From assembly GCA_009773645.1 (NCBI GenBank), contig WSYB01000009.1:65480-106038 (forward strand): 40,559 nt of DNA. The letters run 5' to 3'. Under the pieces are notes generated by a model that worked only from the letters and a program-made list of their open reading frames with translations, did not search any database and was not told the DNA's origin. The DNA comes from Geobacteraceae bacterium. GTDB taxonomy: Bacteria > Desulfobacterota > Desulfuromonadia > Geobacterales > Geobacteraceae. Below, in pieces: positions 34,252 to 40,559 of this stretch. Position 1 is the first letter of the stretch; the number at the start of each line of letters is the position of its first letter. A program made the translations under genes and the position numbers.

Positions 34252-34553
34252 AGATCAGGATTCTTGACGCCGCCGCGCAAGACCTGATTGACGGCTTCCG
34301 CTTCTACGAGATGCAGGAAACCGGACTGGGGCAATACTTCTTGGACTCGCTTTTTGCCGATGTGGATTCGCTGCTGCTCTACGCCGGCATACACCCGGTT
34401 TGCTTCGGAGCATATCATCGCCTGCTGGCGAAACGTTTTCCGTTTGCCATTTACTACAAGATCGATGGGGATCTGGTTTTGGTTTATGCCGTGCTCGACT
34501 GCCGGAGAAATCCGGCATGGGCGCGCAAGCGGTTCGGGAAGAGTGGCGGTTGA
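34242..34553 (+). CDS. RelE/ParE-family toxin
   Basis: A 103-residue protein with the RelE/ParE fold pattern: ILDAAAQDLIDGFRFYE near the start, FPFAIYYKIDGDLVLVYAVLD in the middle and a short basic end (RNPAWARKRFG). Members either cut mRNA on the ribosome or poison gyrase; the sequence does not tell which. ATG 34242 has AGGAAAG upstream and overlaps the antitoxin by 10 bp; GTG 34248 is an alternative. The pair looks intact. Confidence 0.82.
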   Translation: MRVKIRILDAAAQDLIDGFRFYEMQETGLGQYFLDSLFADVDSLLLYAGIHPVCFGAYHRLLAKRFPFAIYYKIDGDLVLVYAVLDCRRNPAWARKRFGKSGG

Positions 34554-34977
34554 GGAAAGGCGCAAGGACAGTAATGTCGGGAGGGAAGTTGCAATCTTGC
34601 AAGCCTGACGCCACTTTCTTACACCCGAATTAAAAGATTAGAATAATTGACCGAAGCTCCCGTTTCATATACATTGAAGCAGTTTTGAGGTATGCGGGAG
34701 AATTGAGATGGATGGATCTTCCAAATAATGCCGGAAAGCCGTTATGAGCCGAATCAAAGGCTTGGGCGGCTTTTTTTGTTTGGTGGGGTAGGGGAGAATA
34801 AGCTAGAGTTGGCGGGGAAGATCGTTTCTGTTATTGGAACCGAAGGGGTTTGTCAACATCAAAGATTTGACCCCCAAGCCTGTGTTCATCTCACGTCTCA
34901 CCTCTAACGTTTTTTCTCGTTCCCCGATCCCTGATCCCCATTCCCCGATCCCTATAGTCCCTCTGCTTTCATAAATC
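34554..34977. other. Non-coding stretch with short repeats
   Basis: No convincing gene is seen. It holds an 18-bp word AAGTTGCAATCTTGCAAG (34586-34603) repeated exactly at 35200-35217, a terminator-like hairpin at 34737-34777, and a 7-bp array CCCGATC, CCTGATC, CCCATTC, CCCGATC (34923-34950). Confidence 0.6.
34735..34777 (+). terminator. Terminator-like hairpin, possible degenerate copy C of the structured element
   Basis: GCCG (34738-34741) pairs with CGGC (34767-34770), an inner stem AGCC/GGCT lies between them, and seven T residues follow. The outer stem, GGG before CGGC and the T-tract resemble elements A and B, but the inner stem is different. It could terminate transcription from the toxin-antitoxin genes. 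Confidence 0.6.
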
Positions 34978-35006
34978 TTGACTTGCCGCACGTTTAGGCG
35001 TATTTT
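34978..35006 (+). promoter_or_regulatory. Candidate promoter upstream of structured element B
   Basis: TTGACT (34978-34983), a 17-bp spacer and TATTTT (35001-35006). A transcript from here would run through element B and its terminator before reaching vsr, giving a leader of about 175 bases. Confidence 0.5.
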
Positions 35007-35075
35007 AGGGCGAATTAATTGCGGTTTTTTACTTTTCAATGATTTTAGGGGGGCATTAACAATGGTTGTCCTCTA

Positions 35076-35101
35076 TTCACTGTTCACTGTTCACTGTTCA
35101 C
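35076..35101. repeat. 7-bp tandem repeat TTCACTG x3.7
   Basis: Three perfect units plus TTCAC, inside the leader region of the vsr cassette. Confidence 0.9.
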
Positions 35102-35122
35102 AAATCACCGTATTTGAAGAGA

Positions 35123-35189
35123 CCATTTTGGGTTGGGCAACGGCCGCTCGGGTCAGCTTTGGGCTGATGGGGCGGCTTTTTCATTTTGA
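35123..35189 (+). ncRNA. Structured repeat element, copy B, ending in a terminator
   Basis: It has the same order as copy A: CCATTTTGGG, GCCGC (35143-35147), inner stem TCAGC/GCTGA with loop TTTGG (35153-35167), GCGGC (35172-35176) and five T residues. A candidate promoter lies upstream at 34978 and the vsr start is about 90 bp downstream, so it may act as a transcription-terminating leader for the cassette, or be an independent small RNA. Confidence 0.5.
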
Positions 35190-35279
35190 CATTGAGGCAA
35201 AGTTGCAATCTTGCAAGACCCCACTGCCTCCTCCAAATAGAAAGGAACGCCCTCAAGCAGTTCCCTATAAGAAAGCTCT

Positions 35280-35690
35280 ATGGCCGACGTATTGACGCCT
35301 TCTCAACGAAGTTACTGCATGTCGCGCATTCGCAGTAAGAACACTGGTCCGGAAATCATGCTGAGACGGGCACTTTTCCAGAAAGGCCTGAGGTATAAGG
35401 TAAAATCACTGTTAGCGGGCAAGCCAGATATTGTTTTTAGCACGGCTCGTGTGGCGATTTTTGTTGATGGCTGTTTTTGGCACGGTTGCCCGGACCACTC
35501 ACGAAGCCCAAAGACCAATGCGGAATATTGGGGTCCTAAAATAGAAAAGAATATTTTGAAGGATGCGACGGCCACATTGTCGCTTGTGAGAGATGGATGG
35601 CTAGTTATACGATTATGGGAACATCAAATAAAAGATGACGTCGAGGGATGCGCCATTAAAATTGCCCGAGTAGTACATGGCTTGACTTGA
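35280..35690 (+). CDS. vsr: Very short patch repair endonuclease Vsr
   Basis: A 136-residue Vsr-type endonuclease that nicks at T:G mismatches formed by deamination of 5-methylcytosine. The family motifs are clear: SRIRSKNTGPE near the start, D50 in GKPDIVF, FVDGCFWHGCP with H68, and N80..YW..K. It precedes a C5-cytosine methyltransferase by 30 bp, the usual partner. The ribosome site is weak (AAGAAAG). Base composition is AT-richer than the housekeeping genes, suggesting transfer. Confidence 0.94.
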   Translation: MADVLTPSQRSYCMSRIRSKNTGPEIMLRRALFQKGLRYKVKSLLAGKPDIVFSTARVAIFVDGCFWHGCPDHSRSPKTNAEYWGPKIEKNILKDATATLSLVRDGWLVIRLWEHQIKDDVEGCAIKIARVVHGLT

Positions 35691-35720
35691 GTAAATAACC
35701 TTGCATATAGGTATAAATCA

Positions 35721-36731
35721 ATGATTTATCAGGATAAATTACCTGTTGTCAGTTTATTTTCCGGTGCTGGAGGCCTCGATCTTGGCTTCGGGCAAGCGGG
35801 TTTTCAAACCATTTTCGCTGCTGATTACAATTCCGCAGCTGTGAATACGTTTAATGCTAACTCTGGATATCGGAACATTGCCCGCCAGTTAGACCTTTCC
35901 ACTGTAAGCATTCACAACATCCTCAACATGATCGAAGATGTTGGAATAAAACCGGTTGGCGCTATTGGCGGACCTCCCTGCCAGGGTTTTTCGAGAGGAA
36001 ACAACAGATCCTCCGCTGATGATCCACGCAATGTCCTCCCTTTGAAATATGCCGAACTGATAGCTGGACTTCGTGACAAATTCGACATTGATTTTTTTGT
36101 TTTTGAAAATGTGCCAGGTTTGCGAGATACAAAACATGCGGAAACTTACACACTATTGAAGCAGAGCTTGGACCATGCCGGTTTTGCTCTGTTTGAGGAT
36201 GAATTAGATTCTTCCCGTTTCAGTATACCTCAAATACGCCGCAGAGTAATTTTTGTTGGAATCAATCGTGTCAAGTACCCAGACATCGACTTTTCTTTTC
36301 CTACAGGGCGTGCTCATCAGCGCACAATTCGCGATGCCATTGGACATCTCCCTGAACCAGTGTTTTTCTCCAGACACCTCACTCCAGACCAGATTCCTTT
36401 CCATAAAAACCATTGGACAATGGTCCCAAAGTCCAGGAAATTCATTGAAGGTATTGAGCCAGGAGGCAGGTCTTTCAAACGGCTATGCTGGAATGAAAAA
36501 AGCCCTACGGTTGCATATGGCCATAGGGAGATCCATGTGCATCCTGACGGCAAGAGGCGATTGAGTATTTATGAGGCGATGCTGCTGCAAGGATTTCCGA
36601 AAAAATATTTGCTTACCGGCAATTTAAGCGCGCAAGTGGAGCAAATATCTAACGCAGTCCCTCCGCCTGTTGCCAAAGCAATAGCCCTGGCAATCAAAAA
36701 GACAATTTTTACCACCACTGGTGCGTGTTAG
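35721..36731 (+). CDS. DNA cytosine-5 methyltransferase
   Basis: A 336-residue C5 methyltransferase. Motif I FSGAGGLDLGF (13-23), motif IV GGPPCQGFSRGN with catalytic C87, motif VI ENVPGL, motif VIII QIRRRVIFVGI and motif X-like QISNAVPPPVAKAIA are present, so it should be active. The target-recognition region is short and its DNA target cannot be read. No classical restriction endonuclease gene lies beside it; it is followed 10 bp later by a GHKL ATPase. A candidate modification gene of a defence cassette. Confidence 0.95.
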   Translation: MIYQDKLPVVSLFSGAGGLDLGFGQAGFQTIFAADYNSAAVNTFNANSGYRNIARQLDLSTVSIHNILNMIEDVGIKPVGAIGGPPCQGFSRGNNRSSADDPRNVLPLKYAELIAGLRDKFDIDFFVFENVPGLRDTKHAETYTLLKQSLDHAGFALFEDELDSSRFSIPQIRRRVIFVGINRVKYPDIDFSFPTGRAHQRTIRDAIGHLPEPVFFSRHLTPDQIPFHKNHWTMVPKSRKFIEGIEPGGRSFKRLCWNEKSPTVAYGHREIHVHPDGKRRLSIYEAMLLQGFPKKYLLTGNLSAQVEQISNAVPPPVAKAIALAIKKTIFTTTGAC

Positions 36732-36740
36732 CAGGGGCAA

Positions 36741-38705
36741 ATGATGGAAGAAGCTAAGCACTCCGAAAAGGACATAGCCGCTCAGATTATCGCGGGACGA
36801 ACCTCTGGCGTGGCTGTAGAAGAAAAGCTCTCCACCAGTCAAAGGGTGCTTGCGAGGGTCACAGACGGAATCTACAGGCAGCCATCATCAGCTTTGAGGG
36901 AGCTCATTGCAAATGCTTATGACGCAGACGCGACACAAGTGCATATACACACTGATGCTCCGCGATTTGATAAAATAATTGTCCGCGATAACGGGCTTGG
37001 CTTGAAAGCGGAAGTCTTAGCCCATGTAATCAAGAATATTGGCGGGAGCGCGAAGCGTACTCGCGATGGAATAGAGCTGGGCGTCACTGATTCTCATGAT
37101 CCATTGCGGTCTCCCGGCGGAAGAGAACTCATCGGCAAAATTGGAATCGGCCTCTTTTCTGTCGCCCAGCTTACCAATCATTTTCAAATCATTACCAAGG
37201 TGAAGGGTGAGAAGTTCAGGACAGTTGCCGATATTATTTTACACACCTATTCTGAAGACCATTTAGCGGAATCTGAAGAAAAGCATGAGTTTCAGACTGG
37301 CTCTGTCGTTATCTGGAGCGCGTCGGCTGAAGATATTGAGGCCCAAGGCACTGAAATAGTTTTAATTGATATCAAGAGAAGCGCCAAGGAAATCTTGCAA
37401 AGCCGTGAGCTGTGGCTGGCCGTTAGCGCCAACATGCAGCGAGCCGCTGAGGGTGAGCCTCCTGAGCTGGACATAGAGCCACCAAGTTATCATATTGGCG
37501 GTTATGCATATACCAACGGCGACCATGTTGAAATTCCCCGGAAACTCCCATGGGATGACAGTGACAAACCTTCCGAGAAATTTCATAAGCTTGTTGATGC
37601 CATGATGAACGAGCTGGGCGGCAGAACAAAACCACAGCTTAAAATGGTTTTTGACAATTACTTGCAAACAGTCTGGTCATTGAGCCTGGCTGCGCCATTG
37701 GATTATATTGACGGCCATCCATTTTCCATCACAGGCAAAGATGCTATGGAAGTGTTTTTGCTCTCTAACGAAACCAACGGGAAAGCAGTTCCTTTATTGC
37801 TGAAGGATTCGCAGACAGTTAGCAGCGCCGCTGGACTAACAACTGAAAACATGAAAAACAGCACCCCGTTTGCGATAAACATTGATGGTGTGCAGCTTTG
37901 CCGGCCGGTCAAATACAAAGGCCTGCCTGAATCTGGCCATGCGCTTAAGAATCCTTTGTTAATGATTGGCAAATGCTACCCTGATCTTTCGTCTGTGCGG
38001 GAGGAGTTTCGGGGAGGGGATCTTGAGTTCGAAGCATATCTCTTTTGGACACCCAGAGTGGTTCCTCTTGATCATGCTGGGGTTCTTATACGGATTCATG
38101 AAGCAAGCGGAACACTTTTTGAAGAGACTTTCATGAAATATCAAGTCTCTGAACTTACGCGCTTAAAGCAGATTACTGCCGAGATATTTGTGAGCAAGGG
38201 GCTTGATGGGGCACTCAACATAGACCGTGAATCTTTCAATTATGCCCACCCGCACTACCAAATTATTCAAAAATGGCTTCATGGCGCACTTCGCCAGCTT
38301 GCGACAACGCAGAAACGCTTGGCAAAGCAAGTGCGAGATCATGAGCGAGAGACACTGGTCGAAGTCCACAAGACAGTGCTTCAAAATGCCGTGGAAGAGG
38401 AGTGGGTTCGCATCAGAGGGGATGAGGAACGACCGCCAGATGTCCAATTTGTGGTAAAAGGAGACTTTGGCAGGGTCAAAGGTAATACGGGGCTTGTATT
38501 TGAGCGGGAGCGTATTTTCCCGGCAAAAACTGGAGCAGTTCGCAAAACCAGCACGAGCGCAGCCGATGAGAAGAAATTTGAAGAGCAAGTGAGAGCCGTT
38601 GCGGCAGTTCTTTCCGCTTATGGTGTTTTCGATGAAATGACACAAGAAAAACAGCAAGAGCTTCTTCGGGCAATTGCACGAATTTTCGCCGTGGAGGCTG
38701 CCTGA
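36741..38705 (+). CDS. GHKL (Hsp90/MutL/MORC-like) ATPase of the vsr-methyltransferase cassette
   Basis: A 654-residue protein. A GHKL ATP-binding domain at the N-terminus has the N box ELIANAYDAD (E54, N58), G1 VRDNGLGL (83-87) and G2 GKIGIGLFSVAQL (132-144). The middle and C-terminal parts (about 330-600) resemble no domain I can name and end in a helical segment. MutL/MORC-type ATPases next to cytosine methyltransferases and Vsr-like nucleases have been described in restriction-modification-like loci. This one probably supplies ATP-driven DNA clamping or signalling in defence. ATG 36741, or 36744. It overlaps the next gene in TGATG. Confidence 0.85.
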   Translation: MMEEAKHSEKDIAAQIIAGRTSGVAVEEKLSTSQRVLARVTDGIYRQPSSALRELIANAYDADATQVHIHTDAPRFDKIIVRDNGLGLKAEVLAHVIKNIGGSAKRTRDGIELGVTDSHDPLRSPGGRELIGKIGIGLFSVAQLTNHFQIITKVKGEKFRTVADIILHTYSEDHLAESEEKHEFQTGSVVIWSASAEDIEAQGTEIVLIDIKRSAKEILQSRELWLAVSANMQRAAEGEPPELDIEPPSYHIGGYAYTNGDHVEIPRKLPWDDSDKPSEKFHKLVDAMMNELGGRTKPQLKMVFDNYLQTVWSLSLAAPLDYIDGHPFSITGKDAMEVFLLSNETNGKAVPLLLKDSQTVSSAAGLTTENMKNSTPFAINIDGVQLCRPVKYKGLPESGHALKNPLLMIGKCYPDLSSVREEFRGGDLEFEAYLFWTPRVVPLDHAGVLIRIHEASGTLFEETFMKYQVSELTRLKQITAEIFVSKGLDGALNIDRESFNYAHPHYQIIQKWLHGALRQLATTQKRLAKQVRDHERETLVEVHKTVLQNAVEEEWVRIRGDEERPPDVQFVVKGDFGRVKGNTGLVFERERIFPAKTGAVRKTSTSAADEKKFEEQVRAVAAVLSAYGVFDEMTQEKQQELLRAIARIFAVEAA

Positions 38706-39865
38706 TGACAGAGAATCAGGATCCATTCCTTGATGAGTTCTTTCCGGCACCACCAACGCATAACAGGCCTACAACCCTTAAATCTGATTTCAAGCCCTGG
38801 CACAAACCGAGAAAACAATGGGTGCGGAAGTTTCAATGGATTCAGGAAGTTGAAAAACTCTCGCAGCAGCTGCGTTTTGAAAACGGCCGGCCTTTGAAGT
38901 ATCTTAGTTTGCCGGGCAAGGACTTGCTTGACGTTAGATGCATTCATGGATGGTGCCAGGCAAACAAAGTAAACCTCCGGTTTCTTGGATTTAACGACCC
39001 CAGCGACCCTGCCGATCCGAACGATTCGGAACTCAACCTGTCTGTGGCTGAATTGGCGCAACGCGAATTCATTGATTGCGAATCACTGGTTGTCCCGGAT
39101 AAGTTTGAAAGAATTGGCGATACGAGTTCAATTGCTTATACCAGAATGATTGAGGCAGGACCTTTTGACATCATCAATCTCGATCTCTGCAATTCAATTG
39201 CCGGGCATGTGCCATTAGAAAAGCAGGATGACTATTACAATGCCATTTTCAGGATTATTGAATTTCAAAAATCAAAAAAGGCCCAACCTTGGCTGCTTTT
39301 CATAACTACCAGGGCGAATGAGAAGGCAGTGAATCCAAGCGCTGGCCGCAAGCTGTTTCAGTGCATAGAGGATAATGCAAAATTATCTGACGAGTTTCGA
39401 GGAAGGCTCGCAACTGAGCTGGGTATTGATTTTAGCTTAAGCAACCCAGGTGTGACCTCTCGAAATCTAGTGGGCCTTGGATTAGGGAAATGGCTCCTAA
39501 AGCTGTTAATCGACGGCCAGCCAAAATGGAGCTTGAAAATGCTGGATAGCGCCGAGTATAAAGTTTACCCTCCTTCAGCAGCTCCGGATATGCTGTCTCT
39601 TGCTTTTGAATGTTCACTCATTGTTCAGCCACCAAACGACAGCGTAGGTCTCGCCAGACATCCTAATACATTAATTGCTGAAGTTGCGGAGGAGAAAGAT
39701 TTTGCTCTGGGATTGATTGACTCAGTGAAAAACATAATGGATCTCGATGTGATGATGCATGGAGATGAGCAACTTAGAAAGACAATGATAGATGAAGCCG
39801 CACATCTGATGACAGATGCGCGTTATGATGGTGCAAAATATAAAGCATGGGCAATGAACTGGTAA
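38705..39865 (+). CDS. Unrecognised cassette protein, Rossmann-like features
   Basis: A 386-residue protein with no family I can name with certainty; it resembles the PP_RS20740 group that I recall beside GHKL ATPases. An alternating pattern YLSLPGKDLLDVRCIHGWC (about 58-76) with LRFLGFND, and later FDIINLDLCNSIAG, is reminiscent of methyltransferase motif I and motif IV positions, but the glycine-rich loop is not standard. It may be a degenerate methyltransferase fold or a nuclease partner. Its start overlaps the ATPase stop, so the two are made together. AT-rich like its neighbours. Good evidence as a gene, weak for function. Confidence 0.8.
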   Translation: MTENQDPFLDEFFPAPPTHNRPTTLKSDFKPWHKPRKQWVRKFQWIQEVEKLSQQLRFENGRPLKYLSLPGKDLLDVRCIHGWCQANKVNLRFLGFNDPSDPADPNDSELNLSVAELAQREFIDCESLVVPDKFERIGDTSSIAYTRMIEAGPFDIINLDLCNSIAGHVPLEKQDDYYNAIFRIIEFQKSKKAQPWLLFITTRANEKAVNPSAGRKLFQCIEDNAKLSDEFRGRLATELGIDFSLSNPGVTSRNLVGLGLGKWLLKLLIDGQPKWSLKMLDSAEYKVYPPSAAPDMLSLAFECSLIVQPPNDSVGLARHPNTLIAEVAEEKDFALGLIDSVKNIMDLDVMMHGDEQLRKTMIDEAAHLMTDARYDGAKYKAWAMNW

Positions 39866-40030
39866 GATTACTGCTGAGGGTCAAAACTACCTCGTCAAAT
39901 AGAAATTAAAATGCAACACCATAGATGTTAAATTCAGTTGCGGATGACTGACGTATAGTGCTAACAGGGAAAACAAACTGCATTACTGGTATGCAAGGCA
40001 ATTTATTGTTTAAATAATAAAAGGAAGTGA
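39866..40030. other. AT-rich gap after the defence cassette
   Basis: I see no gene or clear terminator in this 165-bp gap. Confidence 0.5.
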
Positions 40031-40399
40031 ATGTATCTTATGAGTAACATTGATAATAATAGGTTAACATTTGAAGAGCTAAGGAAAGTATGGACCGACA
40101 CTACGTCCAAGTTAAGTGGCAATCTGACAAGCAACGCACACATGCCAGCCGACATCTGCAAAAGATTTATTAGTAATAAATATTTCGATATGAAGGATTA
40201 CGAATCCTTTGTAGTCGAAAATAGTATGGGGAGGCGGCGGGACGTTCTTATCTATTTTTCTATTTCCGGAACTCACCTTGATTTAAAACAACTTCCTTTG
40301 CTTTTCCGTAAGATCCTCAGCCTTCCTCTCCCGAACGCTTTCCGGTGTCCACAACCCCTTCTTGATCCTACGGGGGAATTCCGGGGACACCGCACTTAA
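40031..40399 (+). pseudogene. Unrecognised gene, probably truncated by a REP-type repeat
   Basis: A 122-codon frame starts with AGGAAG just upstream of the ATG at 40031 (40040 is an alternative start). The first ~85 residues (NRLTFEELRKVWTDTT and following) are AT-rich and look like a real domain, unknown to me. From about 40310 the base composition becomes GC-rich and the frame runs into the repeat, ending GEFRGHRT, which is translated repeat. I infer that the original 3' end was lost when the repeat block arrived. Confidence 0.55.
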
Positions 40400-40490
40400 T
40401 TTTCGGGAGTAATAGGGACGTCGCGTATCTCCACATGACCGAATTCCGGGGACATCTTACTTAATTGCGCGGAGAAATTCGGGGGATACA
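40340..40490. repeat. REP-type repeat block
   Basis: Two direct copies begin GAATTCCGGGGACA and continue to ACTTAATT (40376-40403 and 40441-40467). A partial third copy, AAATTCGGGGGATACACA, starts at about 40475, and an inverted fragment TTTCCGGTGTCC lies at about 40340. This GGGGACA...CTTAATT word resembles repeats that accompany REP-associated tyrosine transposases (RAYT). No such gene is in the window, though one could lie beyond the right edge. Confidence 0.75.
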
Positions 40491-40522
40491 CAACCTCAGT
40501 TCTGCCGGAATAAATCAAGGGT

Positions 40523-40551
40523 TGACGATGGTTAACTTGCATGTTAACATT
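40523..40551 (+). promoter_or_regulatory. Promoter with an overlapping palindromic operator at the right edge
   Basis: TTGACG (40523-40528), a 17-bp spacer and TAACAT (40546-40551). An 18-bp near-palindrome GTTAACTTGCATGTTAAC (40532-40549) covers the spacer and -10 box, as expected for an autoregulated helix-turn-helix gene beginning past the window. Confidence 0.6.
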
Positions 40552-40559
40552 AGACCATG

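Noticed and set aside
33775-35189. Integron attC sites or a GEMM riboswitch
   Set aside because: The elements lack attC core sites (GTTRRRY/RYYYAAC) and the conserved GEMM sequence; only a terminator-ending repeat can be supported.

Overview
The window looks like a chromosomal segment of a Geobacteraceae bacterium (Desulfuromonadota, Geobacter or Geotalea type). The main reasons are a gene pair matching the SfrAB cytoplasmic NADPH:Fe(III) oxidoreductase of Geobacter, an acetate-type sodium symporter beside an IclR regulator, a GC-rich core, and many short interspersed repeats. This assignment is read from protein motifs and gene order only; no database search was run.

Layout. Positions 1-8.6 kb are housekeeping: acyP and ligA (minus), a Rep-type helicase (plus), a RhlB-like DEAD-box helicase (minus), then trmB and truD (plus). 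Positions 8.7-21.5 kb form a carboxylate transport and sensing block. It holds a DUF4212 symporter small subunit, a single-domain response regulator, a membrane sensor fused to a DEDDh exonuclease, a CbrX-like small membrane protein, a symporter-STAC-GAF-histidine kinase, a CBS-DUF294 nucleotidyltransferase, a DUF4212 relic, a full symporter large subunit, a second degenerate DUF294 protein, a TIM-barrel protein and a UspA protein. Positions 21.8-30.6 kb hold an iclR gene, the minus-strand genes coaE and fapA, a decayed aminopeptidase, and sfrB-sfrA ending at a clear terminator.

Positions 30.6-40.6 kb are accessory: a VapBC-like pair, an intact IS630-family element, a GxxExxY gene between direct repeats, a RelE/ParE-type pair, then an AT-richer four-gene cassette (vsr, C5 cytosine methyltransferase, GHKL ATPase, unrecognised Rossmann-like protein) that is probably a defence system. 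The right edge has a gene running into REP-type repeats and a promoter with an operator-like palindrome.

Two things stand out. First, the transport block looks like one DUF4212-symporter operon that has been split: the left copy keeps the small subunit and four codons after it, and the right copy keeps only the last 25 codons of a small subunit and an intact large subunit. Between them lies an 8.2 kb sensing and nucleotidyl-chemistry module. Second, intergenic DNA is full of 7-bp-period tandem repeats of at least seven different sequences; one supplies the trmB stop and truD start, and another forms the C-terminal tail of CoaE. A structured, terminator-ending element with base-pair-preserving differences sits upstream of both the RelE-type module and the vsr cassette.
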